From: Ruminococcaceae bacterium UBA3751
GTDB taxonomy: Bacteria; Bacillota; Clostridia; Oscillospirales; Acutalibacteraceae
Assembly (NCBI GenBank): GCA_002371215.1
Contig: DFGL01000014.1
Coordinates: 1-17,103, forward strand
Length of the DNA stretch: 17,103 nucleotides
Direction: 5' to 3'
The notes under the pieces were generated by a model. It saw only the letters and a program-made list of their open reading frames with translations. It did not search any database and was not told where the DNA came from. Below, piece by piece: positions 1 through 6,586 of the stretch. Position 1 is the stretch's first letter; each line of letters opens with the position of its first letter. Made by a program: the position numbers and the translations under genes.

Positions 1-77
1 TTATAGCGAAAAAGAGGCGATTTTAGAGCTAACATTCTTTATGATGGACGCCCCTTACCAGTCGCATTTATTATTTA
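1..77. other. Non-coding edge sequence downstream of purB
   Basis: This stretch follows the purB stop codon (purB runs leftwards). It contains no convincing gene and no clear hairpin-plus-T-run terminator on either strand. The only small frame seen is a 12-codon minus-strand ORF at 29..67 (reads MRLVRGVHHKEC), which has no ribosome binding site. The sequence may belong to an intergenic element that continues to the left of the window. Confidence 0.4.
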
Positions 78-1514
78 TTAAACATTTATTTCAACCTCTA
101 CGCCGAGAAGTTCCTTGTTCTCATCAAGTATAGGCTTGATGACCTCATTTAAGAAATCAGCCGTCTGCTCGGGCGCTCTGCCCACGTAGTTTTCAGGCTT
201 CATTATTGCGAGGATATCCTCCTTGGTAGTCATAAACGCGGGGTCGGCGGCAATTCTGTCCACCAAATCGTTCTGACCGCCCTCAACCTTAACTACGGCT
301 CCAGCCGCCATTGAATGCTGACGGATTTTTTCGTGGAGTTCCTGACGGTCTCCGCCCTTCATTACGGCGTCCATAATAATATTCTCCGTTGCCATAAACG
401 GGAGCTCGCTCATAAGCCTTGCTTCAATTACCTTGGGATAAACAACGAGCCCGCTCGTTACGTTGATAAACAAATCAAGAATACCGTCAATAGCAAGGAA
501 TGCCTCAGCAACGGAAACGCGCTTATTGGCGCTGTCGTCAAGCGTTCTTTCAAACCACTGAGCCGAAGCCGTCCAAGCGGGATTGAGCGCGTCTATCATA
601 ACGTAGCGCGAAAGCGACGCAATTCTTTCGCTTCTCATAGGATTGCGTTTATAAGCCATAGCCGACGAGCCTATCTGATTTTTCTCAAACGGCTCTTCAA
701 TTTCTTTAAGATTCTGAAGCAGCCTTAAATCGTTTGAGAACTTGCAGCAGCTCTGAGCAATAAGCGCAAGACAGTTGCAAACGATCGTATCAAGCTTTCT
801 CGCATAGGTCTGTCCGCTTACGGGGAAGCAAGCCTTAAAGCCCATTTTTTCGGCAATTTTTTTATCGAGTTCCTTACACATTTCGTGGTTGCCGTGAAAC
901 AGCTCAAGGAAGGAAGCCTGCGTTCCCGTTGTACCCTTTGAGCCGAGAAGCATCAGCGTATCAAGAACGTGCTCAACCTCGTTATAATCAAGCACTAAGT
1001 CCATAAGCCACAGAGTTGCTCTTTTACCAACAGTCGTCGGCTGTGCGGGCTGAAAATGAGTAAATCCGAGGCACGGCATATCCTTGTATTCATCCGCAAA
1101 CTTAGCAACTGAGGCGATAGCGTTTACGAGCTTTTTCTTAACGAGGAGAAGCGCTTCGCGCATAGTTATAACGTCCGTATTATCCCCTACGTAGCAGGAG
1201 GTTGCGCCGAGGTGAATTATCGGCTTTGCGTTAGGACACTGCTCGCCGTATGCGTGAACGTGGCTCATAACGTCGTGGCGGAATTTCTTTTCGTATTCCC
1301 TTGCGACGTCGTAGTTTATATCGTCGGCGTGCTCCTTAAGCTCGGCAATCTGTTCGGGTGATACGAGCGATGGGTCAAGCTCGTTTTCAGCCTCGGCAAG
1401 AGCTATCCAGAGCTTTCTCCATGTTTTAAATTTAAAATCCGGAGAATAGATATACTGCATTTCCCTGCTCGCGTAACGGGCGTTAAAGGGTGAATTATAT
1501 CTGTCGTTAGCCAT
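78..1514 (-). CDS. purB: Adenylosuccinate lyase
   Basis: A cytosolic homotetrameric enzyme of the fumarase/aspartase superfamily. It removes fumarate from SAICAR in IMP synthesis and from adenylosuccinate in AMP synthesis. The 478-residue protein carries the substrate-site segment HLGATSCYVGDN (about residues 101-112), the catalytic-histidine segment FTHFQPAQ (151-158), and the flexible signature loop with its catalytic serine, GSSAMAYKRNP (282-292). The start ATG overlaps the purC stop as TAATG, which indicates translational coupling. A weak AAGAGAG-like site lies inside the end of purC. The protein is longer than the roughly 430-residue Bacillus-type enzyme. From memory it aligns almost throughout with animal ADSL, including GATSCYVGDNTD, GTTGTQASF and QWFERTLDDSAN. 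It is the last gene of the dapF-purC-purB run. Confidence 0.97.
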   Translation of the reverse strand: MANDRYNSPFNARYASREMQYIYSPDFKFKTWRKLWIALAEAENELDPSLVSPEQIAELKEHADDINYDVAREYEKKFRHDVMSHVHAYGEQCPNAKPIIHLGATSCYVGDNTDVITMREALLLVKKKLVNAIASVAKFADEYKDMPCLGFTHFQPAQPTTVGKRATLWLMDLVLDYNEVEHVLDTLMLLGSKGTTGTQASFLELFHGNHEMCKELDKKIAEKMGFKACFPVSGQTYARKLDTIVCNCLALIAQSCCKFSNDLRLLQNLKEIEEPFEKNQIGSSAMAYKRNPMRSERIASLSRYVMIDALNPAWTASAQWFERTLDDSANKRVSVAEAFLAIDGILDLFINVTSGLVVYPKVIEARLMSELPFMATENIIMDAVMKGGDRQELHEKIRQHSMAAGAVVKVEGGQNDLVDRIAADPAFMTTKEDILAIMKPENYVGRAPEQTADFLNEVIKPILDENKELLGVEVEINV

Positions 1515-2224
1515 TAATCCAAACCTACTCTCTTCATCATTTCTGCATATGCCTCTTCAACGCCGCCCATATCTCTTCTGAAACGGTCCTTATCAAGCTT
1601 TTCGTGGGTTTTGATATCCCAGAAACGGCAGGTATCGGGGCTGATTTCGTCAGCTAAAACGATAGTACCGTCAGCTGTTTTACCGAATTCAAGCTTGAAG
1701 TCAATAAGCTCAACGCCGATTGAAGCAAAGTATTCCTTAAGAACGTCGTTTACCTTAAAGGCAAGTTCCTTTATTCTTTCAATTTCCTCCCTCGTTGCAA
1801 AGCCGCAGGAAACAGCGTGGTAGCCGTTAATCAACGGGTCGCCGAGGTCATCGTCTTTATAGGAAAACTCGATTGAGGGGCAGATGAAATCCATACCCTC
1901 TTCAAGACCGAGACGCTTACAGATTGAGCCTGCAGCGCGGTTACGGATAATTACCTCAAGCGGTACTATTGTAACCTTTTTAACAACGGTCTCTCTGTCA
2001 GAAAGCTCCTCGATAAAATGAGTAGGTACTCCGTGCTTTTCAAGCAGCTGCATAAGATAGTTGCTCATTTTGTTGTTTACAACGCCTTTTCCGACGATAG
2101 TTCCCTTCTTTTCGCCGTTAAATGCAGTTGCATCGTCCTTGTAGTCAACAATAACGCAGTTTTCATCGTCAGTTGCCCACACTTTTTTTGCTTTGCCCTC
2201 GTAAAGCTGTGTTGTTTTAGTCAT
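1514..2224 (-). CDS. purC: Phosphoribosylaminoimidazole-succinocarboxamide synthase (SAICAR synthetase)
   Basis: This enzyme catalyses ATP-dependent ligation of aspartate to CAIR, giving SAICAR, the substrate that PurB next cleaves. Both family signatures are present: VPLEVIIRNRAAGS at about residues 87-100 and LIDFKLEFG at about 173-181. The conserved DEISPDTCRFWD segment follows at about 192-203. The start chosen gives MTKTTQLYEGKAKKVW and 236 residues, the usual family length. A GGGAGG ribosome binding site at 2232..2237 lies 7 bases upstream of this ATG. A longer frame opens at 2248, but its extra eight residues are not family-like and would read through the ribosome binding site. The 3' end overlaps purB by one base (TAATG), so two consecutive steps of purine synthesis are coupled. 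Confidence 0.97.
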   Translation of the reverse strand: MTKTTQLYEGKAKKVWATDDENCVIVDYKDDATAFNGEKKGTIVGKGVVNNKMSNYLMQLLEKHGVPTHFIEELSDRETVVKKVTIVPLEVIIRNRAAGSICKRLGLEEGMDFICPSIEFSYKDDDLGDPLINGYHAVSCGFATREEIERIKELAFKVNDVLKEYFASIGVELIDFKLEFGKTADGTIVLADEISPDTCRFWDIKTHEKLDKDRFRRDMGGVEEAYAEMMKRVGLD

Positions 2225-2241
2225 AGTTAAACCTCCCATAT

Positions 2242-2285
2242 TTAACAATCCCTTCGTCTGCCTTTGGCAGCTGCCTCCCTTAACA
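2242..2285. repeat. GC-rich hairpin element in dapF-purC gap, probable dispersed intergenic repeat
   Basis: The 81-base gap between dapF and purC contains the hairpin CTGCC-TTT-GGCAG (2258-2270). It overlaps a perfect 10-bp palindrome, GGCAGCTGCC (2266-2275). The hairpin is flanked by related arms, TTAACAATCCCTT on one side and CTCCCTTAACA on the other. No T-run follows, so it is a poor terminator. The layout (AAGGGAGG-hairpin-GAAGGGATTGTTAA on the minus strand) resembles, from memory, short repeats scattered between genes in gut Clostridia. That link is inferred, and only one copy is visible here. Confidence 0.5.
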
Positions 2286-2305
2286 CAAGAAAGACAAAAA
2301 GGTTT

Positions 2306-3145
2306 TTAAATTTCTATTTCGCCGGTAAATACCGTTGTTGCGGGACCTGTCATAAACACGCTGTCGTTTTCATCGCCCGACCAGCTGATTTCAAGGTCTC
2401 CGCCGAGAAGATGAACGGTTAAGTCGTTATCCGCATAGCCGTTGAGAATAGCCGCAACGGCGCTTGCGCACGCGCCCGTTCCGCAGGCTAAAGTTTCTCC
2501 CGAGCCGCGCTCCCAGACGCGCATTTCAAGATTCTTTCTGTCAATCACTCTTATGAATTCCGTATTCGTTCTGTCAGGAAAAACAGAATTGTTTTCAAAA
2601 AGAGGTCCCACCTTTTCAAGCGGAAAGTCCTTCGGCGATTCATTGATAAACACTACCGCGTGGGGATTTCCCATTGAAACGCAGGTCATATTGTACTCTC
2701 TGCCGTCTACCGTAATCGGCTCGTCAATAACTCTTTCTTTGTCACTTTTAACGGGGATATTTTCAGCGTTTAAAATCGGAACGCCCATATCAACCCTTGC
2801 GCTTTTTGCCTTACCGTTTTCGGCGGTGATATCAATATATTTAACCGCGCCCATACTCTCTATTGAAACAGAGGTTTTATCGGTAAGCCCGTTATCGTAA
2901 ACGTACTTTGCAACGCAGCGTATTCCGTTGCCGCACATTGCGCCCCTTGAGCCGTCGGCGTTGTACATAACCATTTCAAAATCAGCCTTTTTGCCTTTTT
3001 TGATAATTATAATCCCGTCGCCGCCGATACCGAAGTGTCTGTCCGACAGGGCTATTGCCGCCGCTGCTTCGTCTTTAATCTCTTTTTCGGTGCAGTCAAA
3101 ATAAACATAGTCGTTACCGCAACCGTGCATTTTTGTAAACTTCAA
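2306..3145 (-). CDS. dapF: Diaminopimelate epimerase
   Basis: A cofactor-independent cytosolic epimerase that converts LL- to meso-diaminopimelate for lysine and peptidoglycan synthesis. It shows the two-cysteine active site: Cys71 in NADGSRGAMCGNGIRC and Cys221 in ERGSGETLACGTGAC. It also has the N-terminal KFTKMHGCGNDYV segment and SMGNPHAV. The start chosen is TTG at 3145. It gives the family-typical N-terminus (M)KFTKMHG and 279 residues, and a G-run (3152-3157) lies 6 bases upstream. The in-frame ATG at 3163 would add six atypical residues (MTGGTA) and has no ribosome binding site; it sits only about 5 bases from the predicted transcript start. The promoter lies directly upstream, and purC and purB follow on the same strand, probably in one transcript. 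Confidence 0.95.
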   Translation of the reverse strand: MKFTKMHGCGNDYVYFDCTEKEIKDEAAAAIALSDRHFGIGGDGIIIIKKGKKADFEMVMYNADGSRGAMCGNGIRCVAKYVYDNGLTDKTSVSIESMGAVKYIDITAENGKAKSARVDMGVPILNAENIPVKSDKERVIDEPITVDGREYNMTCVSMGNPHAVVFINESPKDFPLEKVGPLFENNSVFPDRTNTEFIRVIDRKNLEMRVWERGSGETLACGTGACASAVAAILNGYADNDLTVHLLGGDLEISWSGDENDSVFMTGPATTVFTGEIEI

Positions 3146-3174
3146 AGCCGTCCCCCCAGTCATTACGATTTAGT

Positions 3175-3204
3175 ATTATAGCATATTACAAAACTTATTA
3201 TCAA
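3175..3204 (-). promoter_or_regulatory. Promoter of dapF(-purC-purB)
   Basis: Read on the minus strand, TTGATA (3199-3204) is followed by an 18-base spacer and a perfect TATAAT (3175-3180). TGC directly upstream makes it an extended -10. Transcription should start near 3168, about 20 bases before the preferred TTG start of dapF. Confidence 0.75.
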
Positions 3205-3263
3205 TAGAAAATAAACACAATTTAAGGGAAATATTTGCTTTACAAATTGTGTATTTTGTAGGT

Positions 3264-3315
3264 TTTGTAACAAACTGCATAAATTTTAACAAAAAATTCA
3301 AAATTCTTGTAACAA
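3264..3315. promoter_or_regulatory. Pair of TTGTAACAA palindromes in the dapF-glgB divergent region
   Basis: TTTGTAACAAA (3264-3274, centre 3269) and TTGTAACAA (3307-3315, centre 3311) are odd-length palindromes sharing a 9-base core. Their centres are 42 bp apart, about four helical turns, so both face the same side of the DNA. A related ACAAATTGT palindrome lies at 3242-3250. They lie between the divergent dapF and glgB promoters and upstream of the glgB -35, which suits paired operator half-complexes. No regulator family is assigned, and chance palindromes in AT-rich DNA remain possible. Confidence 0.35.
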
Positions 3316-3331
3316 AATAACCAAAAAGCAC

Positions 3332-3371
3332 TTGATTTTGCAATGCATAGATGGTATAGTGATGGTATAGT
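3332..3371 (+). promoter_or_regulatory. Promoter of the glgBCDA operon with duplicated -10
   Basis: TTGATT (3332-3337), a 17-base spacer and TATAGT (3355-3360) preceded by TGG form a good extended -10 promoter. The 11-base unit GATGGTATAGT occurs twice in perfect tandem (3350-3360 and 3361-3371), so a second extended -10 lies 11 bp, about one helical turn, downstream. The second copy has no properly spaced -35. Predicted starts near 3367 and 3378 give an AU-rich leader of about 35-45 bases. Confidence 0.65.
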
Positions 3372-3411
3372 ATAGTTGGTAAATTTTATATTTTAAAAAA
3401 GGAGATAAAAT

Positions 3412-5358
3412 ATGGCTAAGGTAAAAGAAGAATACCAGCTGCCTATATATCTGTTCCACGACGGGACGAATTATAAGGCATATGAATTCTTCGGCGTTCA
3501 TAAAATTAAGGGTAATACCTACGCTTTCCGCGTATGGGCTCCCGAAGCCGAGGCTGTAAGCGTTGTAGGCGATTTCAATTCCTGGAACGCCGAAGCGCAT
3601 AGATGCTTCCCCATTTCCCCCGGAATCTGGGAGGCGATAATTGACGACGTCAATATTTACGACTGCTATAAATACGCTATAACCGCTAAGGACGGGCGCG
3701 TTCTTATGAAGGCGGACCCGTATGCAGTTCATCAGGAGACGAGACCCGCGACGGGCTCAAAGGTCTACGAGCTTCCCGATTACAAATGGACGGATAAAAA
3801 GTGGAAGGAAGAAAGTGCAAAAGGGACAATACTTGATAAGCCCGTTAATATTTACGAAATCCACTTTGGCTCCTGGAAACAGCACGACGACGGCAATTTC
3901 TACACATACAGAGAAATGGCAGACGAGCTTATCCCCTACGTTAAGGAAATGGGATACACTCATATTGAAATGCTGCCGATTATGGAATACCCGTTTGACG
4001 GCTCATGGGGTTATCAGGTAACGGGCTACTTTGCCGCAACCTCACGTTACGGCGTACCCGACGACCTTATGTACTTCGTTGATAAGTGCCATAATGCAGG
4101 AATCGGCGTTATTCTTGACTGGGTACCTGCTCACTTCCCGAAGGACGCGCACGGGCTATACGAATTTGACGGCTCCTGCTGCTACGAATACGCTGACCCG
4201 AGAAAGGGCGAGCACAAGGAATGGGGAACGAGAGTTTTTGACTATTCAAAAAAAGAGGTATGCTCCTTCCTGTTCTCCTCCGCAATGTTCTGGGTTGACC
4301 GCTTCCATTTTGACGGACTGCGCGTTGACGCCGTAGCCTCAATGCTCTACCTTGATTACGGAAGAAAGAACGGCGAATGGACGCCGAACAAAAACGGCGG
4401 CAGGGAAAACCTTGAGGCGGTTGAATTTTTCAGAAATCTCAACACCGCGATGTTCAGAGAGCACCCCGAGGTTATGATGATAGCCGAGGAGAGCACGGCG
4501 TGGCCGATGATAACGATGCCTACGGATATAGGCGGGCTCGGTTTCAACTTCAAGTGGAATATGGGCTGGATGAACGATATGCTGCGCTATACTTCAATGG
4601 ACCCGCTGTTCAGAAAAGGCAACCATAACTGCATTACCTTCAGCTTTTTCTACGCATTTTCAGAAAACTTTATTCTTCCAATCAGCCACGATGAGGTTGT
4701 TCACGGCAAGGCGAGTCTTCTTAACAAAATGCCCGGCGACTACGATATGAAGTTTGACGGAATGAGGCTGTTCCTTGCATATATGTTCGCCCATCCCGGA
4801 AAAAAGCTTCTCTTTATGGGCAGCGAATTCGGTCAGTTCATTGAATGGAATTACAAGCAGGGGCTTGACTGGATTCTTCTTGAATTTGAAAAGCATAAAA
4901 AGCTTCAGGATTTCACAAAAGAGCTTAACAATTTCTACAAAAATCACAGCGAGCTGTGGGAAATTGATTACAGCTGGGACGGCTTTGAATGGATAGCCGC
5001 GGACGACAACTGCAACAGCGTTATCGCCTTCAGAAGAAAGAACAAAAAGGGCGAGGAGCTCATCGCAGTATTCAACTGGACTCCGAACAGCTTCGGAAGC
5101 TACAAGATAGGCGTACCCGAAAAGGGCAAGTACAAGGTCGTTCTTGACACCTCGCTTGAAAAATACGGCGGAGACAAACCGCGTCTTTCAGGCACCTATA
5201 AAACTATTGACACACCGATTCACGGTCTTGAGCAATGCGTTGATATTAAGCTTCACGGCTTATCGGCGATTTATCTCAAGAAGGTTGAAGATAAAAAGCC
5301 CGAAGCAAAGCCGCAGAAGAAGGCTAAACCAAAGGCAAAAACAATTAAGAAAAAATAA
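3412..5358 (+). CDS. glgB: 1,4-alpha-glucan branching enzyme
   Basis: A GH13 branching enzyme. It cuts an alpha-1,4 glucan chain and re-attaches it through an alpha-1,6 link during glycogen synthesis in the cytosol. The 648 residues contain a CBM48 module (about 25-115, with YAFRVWAPEAEAVSVVGDFNSWN spanning 37-59). The catalytic barrel follows, with DWVPAHF (236-242), GLRVDAVASM with nucleophile Asp306, AEEST with acid/base Glu359, and SHDEVVHGK (425-433). An all-beta C-terminal domain ends near residue 622. The long N1 domain of E. coli GlgB is absent. The last 26 residues (623-648) are half lysine (EAKPQKKAKPKAK and neighbours), an unusual basic tail. GGAGA lies 6 bases before the ATG. This is the first gene of the operon, and glgC starts 17 bases after its stop. 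Confidence 0.97.
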   Translation: MAKVKEEYQLPIYLFHDGTNYKAYEFFGVHKIKGNTYAFRVWAPEAEAVSVVGDFNSWNAEAHRCFPISPGIWEAIIDDVNIYDCYKYAITAKDGRVLMKADPYAVHQETRPATGSKVYELPDYKWTDKKWKEESAKGTILDKPVNIYEIHFGSWKQHDDGNFYTYREMADELIPYVKEMGYTHIEMLPIMEYPFDGSWGYQVTGYFAATSRYGVPDDLMYFVDKCHNAGIGVILDWVPAHFPKDAHGLYEFDGSCCYEYADPRKGEHKEWGTRVFDYSKKEVCSFLFSSAMFWVDRFHFDGLRVDAVASMLYLDYGRKNGEWTPNKNGGRENLEAVEFFRNLNTAMFREHPEVMMIAEESTAWPMITMPTDIGGLGFNFKWNMGWMNDMLRYTSMDPLFRKGNHNCITFSFFYAFSENFILPISHDEVVHGKASLLNKMPGDYDMKFDGMRLFLAYMFAHPGKKLLFMGSEFGQFIEWNYKQGLDWILLEFEKHKKLQDFTKELNNFYKNHSELWEIDYSWDGFEWIAADDNCNSVIAFRRKNKKGEELIAVFNWTPNSFGSYKIGVPEKGKYKVVLDTSLEKYGGDKPRLSGTYKTIDTPIHGLEQCVDIKLHGLSAIYLKKVEDKKPEAKPQKKAKPKAKTIKKK

Positions 5359-5375
5359 TTTACGGAGGATATAAA

Positions 5376-6584
5376 ATGACACACAAGACAGATGTTGTTG
5401 CAATGCTTCTTGCAGGCGGTCAGGGCAGCAGACTCGGCGTTTTAACAAAAAGCATTGCAAAACCCGCAGTTCCCTACGGCGGGAATTACCGTATTATTGA
5501 TTTTCCGCTTTCAAACTGCGTAAACAGCGGTATTTACACAGTTGGCGTATTAACCCAGTATCAGCCTCTCGTTCTCAACGATTACCTCGGCAACGGTCAG
5601 CCCTGGGATCTGGACAGAATCAACGGCGGCGTTCACGTTCTCTCGCCTTACGAGGCTATCGGCGGCGCTGAATGGTATAAGGGTACTGCAAACGCTATTT
5701 ACCAGAACATTGCTTTCATTGAAAAATACGACCCCGAATACGTTGTTATTCTTTCGGGCGACCATATTTACAAGATGAATTACGCAAAGATGATTGATTT
5801 CCACAAGAAGAACAACGCCGATTGCACTATTGCAGTCCTTGAAGTTCCGTGGGAAGAGGCGTCGCGCTTCGGTATTCTTGCAACAGACGAGAACGATAAG
5901 ATTTACGAATTTGCCGAGAAACCCGCTCAACCGAAATCAAACAAGGCTTCAATGGGCGTTTACGTTTTCAGCTGGGACAAGCTGCGCAAGTACCTTACAG
6001 AGGATGAGGCTAATCCCGAGTCCTCAAACGACTTCGGTAAGAACATTATTCCCGCTATGCTTGCGGACAACCAGAGAATGTTCGCGTTCCCGTTCAAGGG
6101 CTACTGGAAGGACGTCGGCACTATTGACAGCCTTTGGGAGGCTAACCTTGATATTATTAACCCGAACGTTGACCTTGACCTTTCGGACAAAACGTGGAAG
6201 GTATACTCCCGTAATCCGATGGCTCCGCCGAGCTACATCGACAAAAATGCCGTAGTTGAGAATTCCTCAATCGGCGAGGGCTGCGAAATTGACGGCAATA
6301 TTGATTACTCCGTCGTTTCGCCGAACGTAACCGTAGAAACGGGTGCAGAGGTTAAGTATTCGGTAATTATGCCGGGCGCAAAAATCGGAAAGAACGCTAA
6401 GGTTTACTACTCAATTATCGCTGAGGACGCAGTTATTGAGGACGGCGCTCAAGTTGGCGAAATTCCCGAAAACCTTGAAAACCCGGAGGACTGGGGCGTT
6501 GCGGTAGTAGGCTCTAATGCTAGAATAAAAGCAGGCACAAAGATTGCGCCGAAGGATATGATTGCATCAGGAGAGGAGGTATAA
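5376..6584 (+). CDS. glgC: Glucose-1-phosphate adenylyltransferase, catalytic subunit
   Basis: This enzyme makes ADP-glucose and pyrophosphate from ATP and glucose-1-phosphate, the committed step of bacterial glycogen synthesis. The nucleotidyltransferase domain shows the intact pyrophosphorylase loop LLAGGQGSRL (11-20), the following AKPAVPYGG, SGDH (127-130, metal-binding aspartate), FAEKP (179-183) and KGYWKDVGT (241-249). The C-terminal part (about 290-400) has left-handed beta-helix hexapeptide-type turns such as VVENSSIGEGCEI and VIMPGAKIGKNAKV. The length of 402 residues is slightly below the 420-430 typical of enterobacterial GlgC. GGAGGA lies 6 bases before the ATG. The final codons, encoding EEV, also supply the ribosome binding site of glgD, so the two subunits are probably translationally coupled. 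Confidence 0.97.
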   Translation: MTHKTDVVAMLLAGGQGSRLGVLTKSIAKPAVPYGGNYRIIDFPLSNCVNSGIYTVGVLTQYQPLVLNDYLGNGQPWDLDRINGGVHVLSPYEAIGGAEWYKGTANAIYQNIAFIEKYDPEYVVILSGDHIYKMNYAKMIDFHKKNNADCTIAVLEVPWEEASRFGILATDENDKIYEFAEKPAQPKSNKASMGVYVFSWDKLRKYLTEDEANPESSNDFGKNIIPAMLADNQRMFAFPFKGYWKDVGTIDSLWEANLDIINPNVDLDLSDKTWKVYSRNPMAPPSYIDKNAVVENSSIGEGCEIDGNIDYSVVSPNVTVETGAEVKYSVIMPGAKIGKNAKVYYSIIAEDAVIEDGAQVGEIPENLENPEDWGVAVVGSNARIKAGTKIAPKDMIASGEEV

Positions 6585-6586
6585 GC

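Noticed and set aside
2258..2275. Hairpin after dapF considered as an intrinsic terminator
   Set aside because: The stem is only 5 bp with a competing palindrome and no T-run follows on either strand, so read-through into purC is likelier.
2225..2305. Purine riboswitch or PurR box upstream of purC
   Set aside because: The gap is only 81 bases and mostly occupied by the hairpin element. No purine aptamer layout or PurBox-like CCGAA sequence was found.
3298..3732. Minus-strand open frame of 144 codons across the glgB promoter and 5' end
   Set aside because: It overlaps the CBM48 coding part of glgB and the promoter, and its translation has no recognisable domain.
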